Shown here: in pieces, positions 33,511 through 41,763 of the stretch | Layout: every line of letters begins with the position of its first letter | Position numbering within the stretch: position 1 is the first letter of the stretch | Assembly: GCA_002395805.1 (NCBI GenBank) | Contig: DGVB01000011.1 | Location: 1 to 45,703 of the forward strand | Reading direction: 5' to 3' | Source of the DNA: Bacteroidales bacterium UBA4295 | Lineage (GTDB): Bacteria > Bacteroidota > Bacteroidia > Bacteroidales > Paludibacteraceae | Length of the DNA: 45,703 nucleotides | Notes under the pieces: generated by a model | The model's input: the letters and a program-made list of their open reading frames with translations, nothing else | The model's database searches: none | What the model was told of the DNA's origin: nothing | Made by a program: the position numbers and the translations under genes

Positions 33511-36500
33511 TTACTTTACCTCCTGCCCCGTGAGGGTATAGATTTTGTCACCGCGGAGGATGAATATCTCGCCGTCAATCAAGACCTTGGAGGCTTGATC
33601 TGGGGCAAGGATGTCTTCGATTCCTTCATGCGGATCGCGAATCTCGAAGGACGGTCCATCAACCCATTCGGTGATCAGTTGGCGGTACTCGTTGGCTGCA
33701 CAAACGCGCCAAGTATAGGTACCGAATTGCTCCAGAGTAGCGGCAAAGGACGTATTGTTATTAAAGGTCGTTCCTTCTATCACGGGCTCGCCGTTATAAT
33801 AGATGCCGATACCGAAATAGGTCGGTAGATCCTGTACAGACCAATAGAAGTACGCCGTAGTGCCATCCACGGATACTTGCAAGCCGTACGGCAGGTAGTT
33901 TGGCTGCACTACTGTTTTCGGAGTTGCCTCAAAAACAGCCGTGTAATCGGCATTAGCGGTAGCAGCTACAACAGCCGGACTCCAACCGCTGAACGAATAC
34001 GTATAGTTTTCATCCTCCGGACGTACAGGCGTAGCGCTGGTATAGGTCGGCATCTCGCCTTCTTTCACTTGGCTGTTCTGCAACTCTGCGCCGTCCCAAT
34101 TCAAGAAACGGATGGTGTAATAGACATCCTGCGGTATGATCTCATATTGCGCAATGACAATGAGGTTCGCCGTGATGTTGGTAATGGGTTTGGACCAACC
34201 GGTGAAGATATATCCCTCACGTGTCGGATCAGTCTCCGGTCCGTTGGCATCGTGCCCTTCCTCAACCGTCTCTACCAACAGTTCCGTGCCGTCCCAATTC
34301 AAGAAACGGATGGTGTAATAAACAGGCTGCGGTATGATCTCATATTGCGCAATGACAATGAGGTTCGCCGTAATATTCGTGATTGGTTTGGACCAGCCAG
34401 TGAAGATATATCCATCGCGTGTCGGATCAGTCTCCGGTCCGTGTGCGTCATGCCCTTCCTCCACTTGCTCTACCAGCAGTTCCGTACCGTCCCAATCCAT
34501 GAAGGTGACGGTGTAGTAAACAGGTTGCGGCGGAGTAATTGTTTTCTCCGTAGCGGTGAACTGTGCCGTGTAATCCGCATTGGCTGTAGCGGCTACAATC
34601 TCCGGCTGCCAACCGCTGAAAGAATAGGTGTATTGCTCGTCCTCGGGGCGGACGGGTGTAGCACCACTATAAACCGGCACGTTGCCTTCGAGAACTTGGC
34701 TGTTCTGCAACTCTGCGCCGTCCCAGTTGAGGAAACGTATGGTGTAGTAAGTAGGCGGAACAACCGGTTCGATGACTTCGAAAGTAACGTAATCCTCCAA
34801 TCCGTTGTTGGTGCGTGCCGTAATGTTCACATATCCTTCGCCCATTGCCTTCACAAGACCTGATGAACTAACGCGCGCAATATTGTTATCGTCGGAACTC
34901 CATCTAACGGTTTTGTTGCCTGCATTCTCGGGTAGAACCGTTGCACTCAGCTGGTACGTGTCACCTACATACAGCGGTATTATCTCGCCTGTGTTCTCGT
35001 TAATCGTGATACTGGTGGGTTCGATTGCCTTCACCTGGATATTTGTGCCGTTGCTTACACCATTTGAGGTCGTGACGGTTATTGTGGCTGTACCGGTGCT
35101 CACGGCGGTTACCAAACCGTTCTGATCCACCGTTGCAACAGAGGTGTTATTGGACGACCATGTAACCGTCTTGTCGGTGGTGTTCTCCGGTTGGATAGTA
35201 GCGGTCAGTTGCTTCGTCTCGCCTTCGTATAGTTCAAATGTATCCCAGTATCCGCCTTCGTTGATAGTAACGCTTTGCGCTTCTATTGTCGAGACGTTGA
35301 TAGTTGCAGTTGTAGCAGAGACATTGGTGCCAACAGCCGTTACCGTAATGGTTGCCGTTCCTATACCTACTGCTGTTACGAGACCATTCTGGTCCACCGT
35401 CAATACAGAAGGATTGGACGATGACCATTGGTAGGTAGGCAGATAACTGAGCCTATCCTCATAGCCATTATATACCTCTAATTGTTGGGTCTCGCCAATA
35501 CCCATTGCTGTTTTCGCTCTCTGCCATGAAGTGTGTGGGGCTTGGTAAATATCTATGTAATATTGCGGACTCACTAAATCAACCCTTGCGGTCGTTACAT
35601 TGAGAGATGTACTTTGTCCGTTCGGTAGAGTTGCAGTTATAGTCGCATTTCCTGAGCCCTTGGCATAGGCGATAATACGCGAACAGGGTTTCATACCGTC
35701 ATAGTAGAAGTTGAATACCGTGTCGGGCATTTCGGTTATGGACAATACATCCTCATTATCAACACTCCATGTTAGTCCTTCGCGTGCTGCATCTATATTC
35801 GTATATGCGAGCACCATGTATTCGAAGTTCTCGGTGTCTATATACTCGCTATTTAATAATTTCCACTCCGTTTCACCGTGACGACGGCATCTAATAGGTG
35901 TAATCCTAATAGACGGCTGAGCGATAGTGAGAATGAAAGATGCTTTATAGTCTCCTTCGTACGAAGTAGCGGTAATACGGATGTTTCCGCTACGACCGTT
36001 GGCATAGCCGTTGCCACCGAGATCCAGATGGGTTTTAATCAAGCCGTTTTGATCTATACTCTCGAAGAAATCATACTCCAGTGCACCGCTCACGCCCCAT
36101 GTGTCTGCCGACCAAGTGACACGCTTGTCTGCCGCTTCGTCCGGCAGAATGGTGGCGTTTACTTGCAGCGTCGTTCCGGCAATAATCGTGGTATCCGAAA
36201 TATCCAGTGTAATACCGGTCACAATAACCGGGTCCTCGCTGTCCTCGGGTGCATTCTCATGGAATACGCGCAAATACGGGTAGCCGTCATTGATGGTGTC
36301 ATTACGTCCCCAGATATTCTCAAAATCCCAGTTCTGATAGGTCGCTTTGGCGTGCATCTCGTTGGTAGTACAGCCCTTTCCGTCGCAGTTGGTGGCTTCT
36401 ACTGCCAACTCTTTATTATAATAGGTGCTATTTTGTATCGGTTTACCATAGGAAGTACAATTGGTAATACCCGATTGGGTAATACCTGCATTGTAGCAGT

Positions 36501-39500
36501 GACTGTAAGTGGTCGTCCATCCAGAGCCTGCAAACAAACCCGCCGGATTGCCATAATGATCATAAATATTCACACGAGTATAACAATCGGATATCGTGTC
36601 GTTACGCAATTGCCAAGAGTTATCCACATCACCTATTAACGCATTGGGAGCGAGAGCCTTTTCCCTATGACCATAGATAATACCCTCTGCATAACATTGC
36701 TCTACATGGCAGATAGTGGTCTTACCGGCTAACATACCTACATGGCTCCATCCCTGCTCCTCGCCATAGCCGCAGCGACGCCAATATTTCGTTGCATCCT
36801 TGTATTGTCCGCGTGTGTTGTAATCTTGTCCGTCAAGAACAGAAGCGGCAATGCCAACATTGCGAATGACGGCCGTATCTCCTACCTCGCCAAACAAACC
36901 TACACTCTCTCCCTGACCATTATATCCCGGAATACCGTTGCGCTCCATGTACATACCATAGATAGTATGCCCTTGACCGTCAAACGTGCCGTGGAAAGCG
37001 TGATCGCCTTCTCCGTACACACCATAATACCAGCCTATAGGTATCCACGGCATACCGAACGCACCGCGTCCCCAATACTGCCAGTCGGTCGTGTCGCAGA
37101 GCAGAATATCATTGTCCAGCACTACTTTCTTGCCCTTAAAGGACATCGGTGCTTGAGTCTGCGTGATATTTTCTACGGCATAGTTCCCCTCCGTATCGTA
37201 GCAAGGTACACTGTCCTCCCATGTATATAGACCGTTCTGCATAGCCGCAAAACCTCTCAACTGCGCAGCCGTTTTGATATGATAGGTCTTGGCAAACTCG
37301 TTCTGGAACGGCGTTACATCTATCTCAAACCGCTTGTCTTCATGCCAGCGGGCATAGAGAGTGATGTTGTTAGTGGGACGCTCGGTTTTCCAATCGAAGA
37401 TCTGCGTCAGTCCGGGGTCTTTATACCATCCGGCAAACAAATACCCTTCGCGCAACGGACGCTGCGGAGGCAACACTTCGCTGTCGGGGTAAACGTATTT
37501 GCTCGTCACATGCGTGCCGCCGTTGCTGTTAAACGTAATGGCTACCGACGGACGGAAAGAGGCGTCCGGCGATACACGCGGATAGTCGCCCTCGCGCCAT
37601 TCCCAGTAATGGAGTTGCAGTGTATCATTGCCTGCGTGCCGCTCGTTCCAACGAGCTACGGAATAATTGTAGATATTTACCAAGTCTTTCGACTGCATCC
37701 ATCGGGTGGAATCCAAGGTACAGTTCGGATCGCCATATTCCGTTCCATCACCCAAATACTCTATCTGGGCTTTCTCTTTGTCCGCAAAGAAATTCTCACG
37801 ATGCTGGAAAGAACTATAACCGTAACCATTACCGGTATATAAAAAATTCACCAATGTATCTTGTGCCCATACATTGAAACCGCCATAAACAGCGGTATGG
37901 TAAATAGCTAATTGCGCATTCCCACTATTAATCATTTGGACAGATGTACCGCAGTTGAGGACATAACTGCCGCCTGCCATATTGCCAATCAGACCGCCCT
38001 GATTGCCTGCATATTGACCCTGCGTAGCTATATTACCCGAGGTCCAGCATTGTACCACTATCGGCTTATCATAAATCTCGCCTACTAAGACACCATGGTT
38101 GGCGGAACGAATATACGCATCCGTCACACCCAAGTTGCGCAACTGCGCCCCTCTGGCGATACGTCCGAAGAGACCTTGTTTATCCAGCAGATTGTTGATA
38201 TACATATTCTTCACCTCATGGAAGCCTCCGTCATAGACGCCGTTAAACTCGGTAAGATTAGTAGATGCATACCACGGATTGCTGCGCGGAGAGCCAATTG
38301 GTCTCCATTGGGTGGGTGCCGTCTCTTCCCATTGCTCGAACGGCACATTCAGCGCAATATCTGCCGTCTGGAGGAAATACTTGCCCTTGAAAGTCATTCC
38401 TTGGTCCACGAGCCACCGCATATTCTCCAAATGCTGTTTGGTGGCGATGATATACGGATTGGCTTTAGTGCCGTCACCTCCGCCAAACATCGCTGATGAA
38501 TTCGTCTGATAGACTCCCGTCGGGCGCGGCAGACCGTCGCGCAACTCCCATTGGCTCAAACCCATGAAAGAAGCCAACATATTGAGGGTGTCTACAAACG
38601 CCTGTGTCTGCATCTGCGCCAGCGGTTTGCCGATACCATTCCATGCGGCTTCTGATTTTCCGGTGATAGCAGGCAGACCGTCTTGGTTGAAATAACCTAT
38701 CTGCTGAGAGGGTTCCACCAAATGCGCATAAAAACCACCATAGCCGTGAGAGGTAGCCACGAAAGCGTGGATATTATTCTTGTAGTACTCGGGGTCGTGG
38801 TGATAAATCGTGGAGGTGGAATAGCAGTTGATAATATCGCCTCGCGCTATATCGTCATTAATATGTAGGGCATCATACCCATTGTCATAGCAGAAATGTG
38901 CGAAAGTAGGATTACCGCCTATACCTGTGGATTCGCTAAAATCACGGAGTGCTCCCGTGCAATAACACGATTCAATCCGTCCTCCCCAGTTGCGATAGGC
39001 AAAACCAGCTATGCCTGATTCCCAGATATAGTTAACACTGCTGCCATCGCTGAAGAGGTCTCCAAACGCAGCACATTCGCGTATCGTACCGCCGTCATTA
39101 TACAACACAAAACCGCCTCCACTGGAGAAGTCTTTCACAGGAACCCCGTTTTTTACTGAGCCGGTTGGTCCGAATAGCGCATAGATATCCACATCCGCCG
39201 TACAACGCTCTATCAAACCTTGATTGGTCTGCACAAAACCGCCGTTTCCCCTCGGACGCATGACTCCTTGATTCGTACAATCACGAATAACACCTGTCGG
39301 GTAGTTATTCTCTACGAGAGGTACGTTCAGATTTCCCGAGCAGTTTTCAATCAGCCCTTTGTTAAGACATACCAATCCGGCTCCGCCATTCAGCATTCGT
39401 CCCTGCACATGGCAATTGCGGACAACGCTGTTAGAATCGGTATTGATAACAAGCAAAGCTTGCGAACCGGCTCCTCCCATGATGGCATTGGATAGCCGGA

Positions 39501-40002
39501 TATTCAGCAGCGAACCGCCTTCTACGTTACCGAATAGCCCTTTGTTGATTACCGTTAAATCATACGAAGTGACATCTATATCCCAATCATTCGGATCGTA
39601 ATCCTCGGCAAAACCAATACCTCTTCCATAATAGAGGTTATAGATAGTGTGCCCGTCGCCGTCAAACGTGCCGCGGAAATAGCCGTAGTCCCAATCTTCG
39701 CCCCACTGCATCAAGGTATGAGCAATCGGCTCCCATTGCTTCCAGTTGGCGGTGTCCGGGTCGTTGAAATTGGTGAGATAGATATCCGCCGTCAGTTTGA
39801 AGTACTGACCGGCGAAATCCTCTTTATCGACATTCGTTCGTTCTGCCAGTCCAGCTAACTGCTCCGGTGTACTGATTAGATACGGATCGGCTTGGGTTCC
39901 CGAACCGCTGAACACTTTGTTACTCGTACCGTTCCAGTACGTTTGTGCCTGCATTGTAACCGCCATCAGCAGCGCCAATGCGAAAAATAGAATCTTTTTC
40001 AT
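33511..40002 (-). CDS. Giant secreted surface protein (2163 aa) with GLUG, Big2 and InlB repeats
   Basis: Signal peptide MKKILFFALALLMAVTMQAQ from ATG 40002; an ATG at 40047 would add 15 basic residues. The N-terminal 1100 residues hold GLUG-like units (FRGTFDGDGHTIYNLYYG, FNGVYDGGFHEVKNMYI, FHGTFDGQGHTIYGMYM) with an InlB-type unit between them. Then come Big2-type Ig domains (TWSADTW, YQWSSSNPSVLTVDQNGLVTAVG, VTWSSNNTSVATVDQNGLVTAVS, VRWSSDDNNIARVSSSGLV), then five InlB-type repeats built on FLNWDGAELQNSQV and FMDWDGTELLVEQV, a fibronectin-like module, and the tail ending RGDKIYTLTGQEVK. No enzyme motif; an adhesin or glycan-binding role is inferred. It has its own promoter, a structured leader and a strong terminator. 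Confidence 0.88.
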   Translation of the reverse strand: MKKILFFALALLMAVTMQAQTYWNGTSNKVFSGSGTQADPYLISTPEQLAGLAERTNVDKEDFAGQYFKLTADIYLTNFNDPDTANWKQWEPIAHTLMQWGEDWDYGYFRGTFDGDGHTIYNLYYGRGIGFAEDYDPNDWDIDVTSYDLTVINKGLFGNVEGGSLLNIRLSNAIMGGAGSQALLVINTDSNSVVRNCHVQGRMLNGGAGLVCLNKGLIENCSGNLNVPLVENNYPTGVIRDCTNQGVMRPRGNGGFVQTNQGLIERCTADVDIYALFGPTGSVKNGVPVKDFSSGGGFVLYNDGGTIRECAAFGDLFSDGSSVNYIWESGIAGFAYRNWGGRIESCYCTGALRDFSESTGIGGNPTFAHFCYDNGYDALHINDDIARGDIINCYSTSTIYHHDPEYYKNNIHAFVATSHGYGGFYAHLVEPSQQIGYFNQDGLPAITGKSEAAWNGIGKPLAQMQTQAFVDTLNMLASFMGLSQWELRDGLPRPTGVYQTNSSAMFGGGDGTKANPYIIATKQHLENMRWLVDQGMTFKGKYFLQTADIALNVPFEQWEETAPTQWRPIGSPRSNPWYASTNLTEFNGVYDGGFHEVKNMYINNLLDKQGLFGRIARGAQLRNLGVTDAYIRSANHGVLVGEIYDKPIVVQCWTSGNIATQGQYAGNQGGLIGNMAGGSYVLNCGTSVQMINSGNAQLAIYHTAVYGGFNVWAQDTLVNFLYTGNGYGYSSFQHRENFFADKEKAQIEYLGDGTEYGDPNCTLDSTRWMQSKDLVNIYNYSVARWNERHAGNDTLQLHYWEWREGDYPRVSPDASFRPSVAITFNSNGGTHVTSKYVYPDSEVLPPQRPLREGYLFAGWYKDPGLTQIFDWKTERPTNNITLYARWHEDKRFEIDVTPFQNEFAKTYHIKTAAQLRGFAAMQNGLYTWEDSVPCYDTEGNYAVENITQTQAPMSFKGKKVVLDNDILLCDTTDWQYWGRGAFGMPWIPIGWYYGVYGEGDHAFHGTFDGQGHTIYGMYMERNGIPGYNGQGESVGLFGEVGDTAVIRNVGIAASVLDGQDYNTRGQYKDATKYWRRCGYGEEQGWSHVGMLAGKTTICHVEQCYAEGIIYGHREKALAPNALIGDVDNSWQLRNDTISDCYTRVNIYDHYGNPAGLFAGSGWTTTYSHCYNAGITQSGITNCTSYGKPIQNSTYYNKELAVEATNCDGKGCTTNEMHAKATYQNWDFENIWGRNDTINDGYPYLRVFHENAPEDSEDPVIVTGITLDISDTTIIAGTTLQVNATILPDEAADKRVTWSADTWGVSGALEYDFFESIDQNGLIKTHLDLGGNGYANGRSGNIRITATSYEGDYKASFILTIAQPSIRITPIRCRRHGETEWKLLNSEYIDTENFEYMVLAYTNIDAAREGLTWSVDNEDVLSITEMPDTVFNFYYDGMKPCSRIIAYAKGSGNATITATLPNGQSTSLNVTTARVDLVSPQYYIDIYQAPHTSWQRAKTAMGIGETQQLEVYNGYEDRLSYLPTYQWSSSNPSVLTVDQNGLVTAVGIGTATITVTAVGTNVSATTATINVSTIEAQSVTINEGGYWDTFELYEGETKQLTATIQPENTTDKTVTWSSNNTSVATVDQNGLVTAVSTGTATITVTTSNGVSNGTNIQVKAIEPTSITINENTGEIIPLYVGDTYQLSATVLPENAGNKTVRWSSDDNNIARVSSSGLVKAMGEGYVNITARTNNGLEDYVTFEVIEPVVPPTYYTIRFLNWDGAELQNSQVLEGNVPVYSGATPVRPEDEQYTYSFSGWQPEIVAATANADYTAQFTATEKTITPPQPVYYTVTFMDWDGTELLVEQVEEGHDAHGPETDPTRDGYIFTGWSKPITNITANLIVIAQYEIIPQPVYYTIRFLNWDGTELLVETVEEGHDANGPETDPTREGYIFTGWSKPITNITANLIVIAQYEIIPQDVYYTIRFLNWDGAELQNSQVKEGEMPTYTSATPVRPEDENYTYSFSGWSPAVVAATANADYTAVFEATPKTVVQPNYLPYGLQVSVDGTTAYFYWSVQDLPTYFGIGIYYNGEPVIEGTTFNNNTSFAATLEQFGTYTWRVCAANEYRQLITEWVDGPSFEIRDPHEGIEDILAPDQASKVLIDGEIFILRGDKIYTLTGQEVK
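34130..34510. repeat. Near-identical tandem copies within the giant surface protein gene
   Basis: The segment 34128-34323 and the segment 34326-34511 encode nearly the same InlB-type unit (GPETDPTR.GYIFTGWSKPI, then TNITANLIVIAQYEIIPQ). They differ at few bases, so this is a recent in-frame duplication that could expand or contract. Confidence 0.85.
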
Positions 40003-40079
40003 ACGCGTGCGTATTTTTTTAGGTGAGTATTTTTTAGCCATAGACATACGAAAAAGCGCGGGCTTTCGTCTGCTTCGAT

Positions 40080-40229
40080 TTGATACTTTGAGGTCTTCGA
40101 CTACCTATTTACCCAAATCTATACACGAAAAACTCACGCTATCAACGTGAGCGTGCATAAACCGTACTTGGGTAAATAGAGACCTTCCGGTCGTGATACT
40201 TAGGAAGTGTCGAAGTTTCAAAGTATCAA
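40080..40229 (-). ncRNA. Structured 5' leader of the giant surface protein mRNA
   Basis: A large nested fold: TTGATACTTTGA (40080-40091) pairs with 40218-40229 (12 of 12); CTTCGAC (40095-40101) with 40209-40215 (7 of 7); CTATTTACCCAA (40105-40116) with 40168-40179 (12 of 12). The top hairpin is CTCACG-CTATCAA-CGTGAG (40133-40151). A side hairpin GACC-TTCC-GGTC lies at 40181-40192. It lies inside the leader of about 315 bases between the promoter at 40325 and the start at 40002. It may be a riboswitch-like or thermosensing control, or a stability element; I recognise no known class. Confidence 0.68.
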
Positions 40230-40324
40230 GCTTTTCGGCTTATTACGCTATTTCTTGGCGCACGCTTGCGCTTGTATGTCCTCCTGTTTAACGTCAGAGA
40301 GTGACTGAGTTACATTTTGCGCTG

Positions 40325-40356
40325 CAAAATTACAAAAAATATTTTACACTCGCAAA
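40325..40356 (-). promoter_or_regulatory. Bacteroidetes-type promoter of the giant surface protein gene
   Basis: Minus strand TTTG (40356-40353), 20 bases, TAATTTTG (40332-40325). Transcription start near 40318. Confidence 0.82.
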
Positions 40357-40621
40357 TATATCTTCTTTTTTATATTGATTTTGCTCTATTGTCAGCCGGA
40401 ATAACTCCAGAATTGCCCTGCAAACAAACATCAAAACGGTAGCAAATAACGACCGCAAAAGAGGCTCATAAGGGGCTTATAATGGCAATCCTAGACTTTG
40501 CTCGAAACAATTACATATAATTTATTTATATTCAATAATTTACTGACACACGAAATTCACACAAAAACACCCTGTTTTGCCATTTCAATTGCTATTTTTG
40601 CATAAAAAATCTGCATTTTAT
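40357..40621. other. Intergenic stretch with nothing recognised
   Basis: AT-rich sequence between the promoter of the giant surface protein gene and the coaE terminator. I saw no open frame of useful length, repeat, promoter pair or hairpin in it. Confidence 0.6.
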
Positions 40622-40653
40622 AAAAAAACAGAGTCTCGTTCCCGAAACTCTGT
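40622..40653 (-). terminator. Intrinsic terminator of coaE
   Basis: Minus strand ACAGAGTTTCG-GGAA-CGAGACTCTGT (one mismatch in 11 pairs) followed by TTTTTTTA. It begins 42 bases after the coaE stop. Confidence 0.9.
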
Positions 40654-40694
40654 ATGTACTATGTCACAGCTTTATACGTTGCCGGAGCCTGTAA

Positions 40695-41348
40695 CTATGA
40701 TTTTTGCAGCCAATTCAGGATCGTATCCGCCAGATCGCTGATGGAGACGGAGCCGTCATTGGTGAGGTGAAAAGTGAAAGGTGAAAGGGGAGAGGTGAAG
40801 GGTATAGGGTGTTGTTGCGCGCGGATGCGGGCGCGTACCTTATTGATATTTTCAGGTGTGGCGTCGCCATGGTAGTCCCGTGCGATCGTGCGGGCAATAC
40901 GGATATCCTCCGGCGCGTCAACGATGATAATCCGGTCGCAGAGTTCGTCCAAACCCGCTTCATACAGGATTGCCGATTCGATAAAAAAGACCGGCTTCGC
41001 CTGTAAGACCGCGTTGCTGTAGGACCGCGTTGCTGTAAGACCGCTTCGCTGTAAGATGTCTTCCTTTACCGCGGGGTGGATGATGGCGTTTAAAGCCTGC
41101 AGGCCCCCTCCGGCTCCCCCTGGAGGGGGAGAGAAAACACATTTACTGATATATTGCGTATTATACTCTCCGTCCACAAAAGCTTCTTCGCCGAAGAGGG
41201 CGATGATCTGTTGCTGCACGACGGGGTTCTCGGCGATGATGCGTTTGGCTTCGCGGTCGCAGTCATAGACGGCAAAACCGCGTCGGCTTAACTCCTTCGC
41301 GATAGTACTTTTCCCGCTTCCTATTCCGCCTGTAAGACCTATTAGCAT
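40695..41348 (-). CDS. coaE: Dephospho-CoA kinase with three repeat-derived insertions
   Basis: Last enzyme of coenzyme A synthesis; phosphorylates dephospho-CoA at the 3' hydroxyl. P-loop GGIGSGKST (7-15), YDCDREAKRI, HPAVKED, FFIESAILYEAG and the IVDAPEDIRIARTIARD lid are present. Three stretches are foreign to the family: SPPPGGAGGGLQA (palindromic repeat), QRSGLTATRSYSNAVLQAKP (CTGTARGA array) and HPIPFTSPLSPFTFHLTND (heptamers GGTGAAA). All keep the frame and lie in loops. Start ATG 41348 lies at the heptamer array. Confidence 0.95.
   Translation of the reverse strand: MLIGLTGGIGSGKSTIAKELSRRGFAVYDCDREAKRIIAENPVVQQQIIALFGEEAFVDGEYNTQYISKCVFSPPPGGAGGGLQALNAIIHPAVKEDILQRSGLTATRSYSNAVLQAKPVFFIESAILYEAGLDELCDRIIIVDAPEDIRIARTIARDYHGDATPENINKVRARIRAQQHPIPFTSPLSPFTFHLTNDGSVSISDLADTILNWLQKS
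40764..40803. repeat. Heptamer repeat inside coaE, unit GGTGAAA
   Basis: Five imperfect 7-base units (GGTGAAA, AGTGAAA, GGTGAAA, GGGGAGA, GGTGAAG) in frame near the C-terminus. Confidence 0.85.
40989..41057. repeat. CTGTARGA array inside coaE
   Basis: GACCGGCTTCGC, then CTGTAAGA, CCGCGTTG, CTGTAGGA, CCGCGTTG, CTGTAAGA, CCGCTTCG, CTGTAAGA: strict alternation of core and spacer octamers, 16-base period. The end unit contains the mini-hairpin GGC-TTC-GCC. Confidence 0.95.
41103..41132. repeat. C/G-rich palindromic repeat inside coaE
   Basis: GCCCCCTCCGGCTCCCCCTG followed by GAGGGGGAGA; read as SPPPGGAGGGLQ on the minus strand. Confidence 0.8.
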
Positions 41349-41376
41349 AATTACGAATTAAGAATTAATGAATATT
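41349..41376. repeat. Heptamer repeat before coaE, units AATTACG, AATTAAG, AATTAAT
   Basis: Three to four 7-base units directly upstream of the coaE start codon. Confidence 0.8.
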
Positions 41377-41394
41377 TTTTAGTTAATCAAAAAC

Positions 41395-41472
41395 GCGCTC
41401 TGCTTGGACTGAGATTCCGCACGACTACGTGATTGGAAATCACTTGTATAGTGCCTACGTCTCGTCCTGCGC
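41395..41472. other. Long imperfect hairpin upstream of coaE
   Basis: Nested pairs: GCGC (41395-41398 with 41469-41472), GGAC-t-GAGA (41406-41414 with TCTCGTCC 41460-41467), GCAC (41419-41422 with 41451-41454), and top hairpin GTGATT-GGA-AATCAC (41429-41443). Directly followed by a second hairpin CCCC-AC-AAATT / AATTT-GT-CGGGG (41478-41502). Together with cloverleaf D they fill the 415-base gap 41349-41763. Read on the minus strand they lie in the coaE leader. Unknown function. Confidence 0.65.
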
Positions 41473-41509
41473 TTTCTCCCCACAAATTAAAATTTGTCGG
41501 GGACCCCAA

Positions 41510-41684
41510 AAGACAAAAACCTATAAAACCCTGTCGCTTGCTTGCTAACTCTGCGAGTTCCTGCGTTTTCGTCGCTAATCGACCGACTTATAAGTAAACT
41601 TAACGTCGTCCGTTAGGACGAACCCGCACCTCCGAAGGAGGTAAACAACCCAGCGGCAGCAAAAACATAAAAAAGGTTTTTATT
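41510..41684 (-). ncRNA. Cloverleaf element, copy D (candidate structured RNA)
   Basis: Read on the minus strand. P1 CGCTGGGTTG / CAAGCAAGCG (41646-41655 with 41535-41544, 8 of 10). P2 ACCTCC-TTC-GGAGGT (41642-41628). P3 GCG-gg-TTCGTC pairs with GACGAA-aa-CGC (41627-41617 with 41573-41563), the same GG/AA loop as copy A; apex TTAAGTTTACTTATAAG. P4 AACTC-GCA-GAGTT (41559-41547). Flanks TTTTTTATGTTTTTG and GGGTTTTATAGGTTTTTG. The stem sequences are G/C-rich where B and C are A/T-rich, so the pairing, not the sequence, is kept. Confidence 0.75.
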
Positions 41685-41763
41685 TATGAGACCGTCGGCT
41701 TACAAAAACACGCATCTGCGATGCTCACAAAAATGGTCAAAAACGACGAATAAAGCGGTCATA

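Noticed and set aside
2202..40002. Shared tails as full type IX secretion sorting domains
   Set aside because: The tails lack the second half of the usual 70-80-residue domain, and no type IX component lies in the window; kept only as a possible short relative.
40357..40621. Plus-strand promoter with TATTTTTG near 40593
   Set aside because: The only TTTG upstream is 13 bases away rather than 20, and no plus-strand gene follows.
40764..40803. CRISPR array in the heptamer or octamer repeats
   Set aside because: Units are 7, 8 or 16 bases with no unique spacers of 30 or more bases and no cas genes.
9343..41684. Cloverleaf elements as tRNA genes
   Set aside because: The four-way topology is tRNA-like, but P1 has 10-14 pairs, P3 is far too long and there is no GTTCRANYC T-loop, D-loop GG or CCA context.
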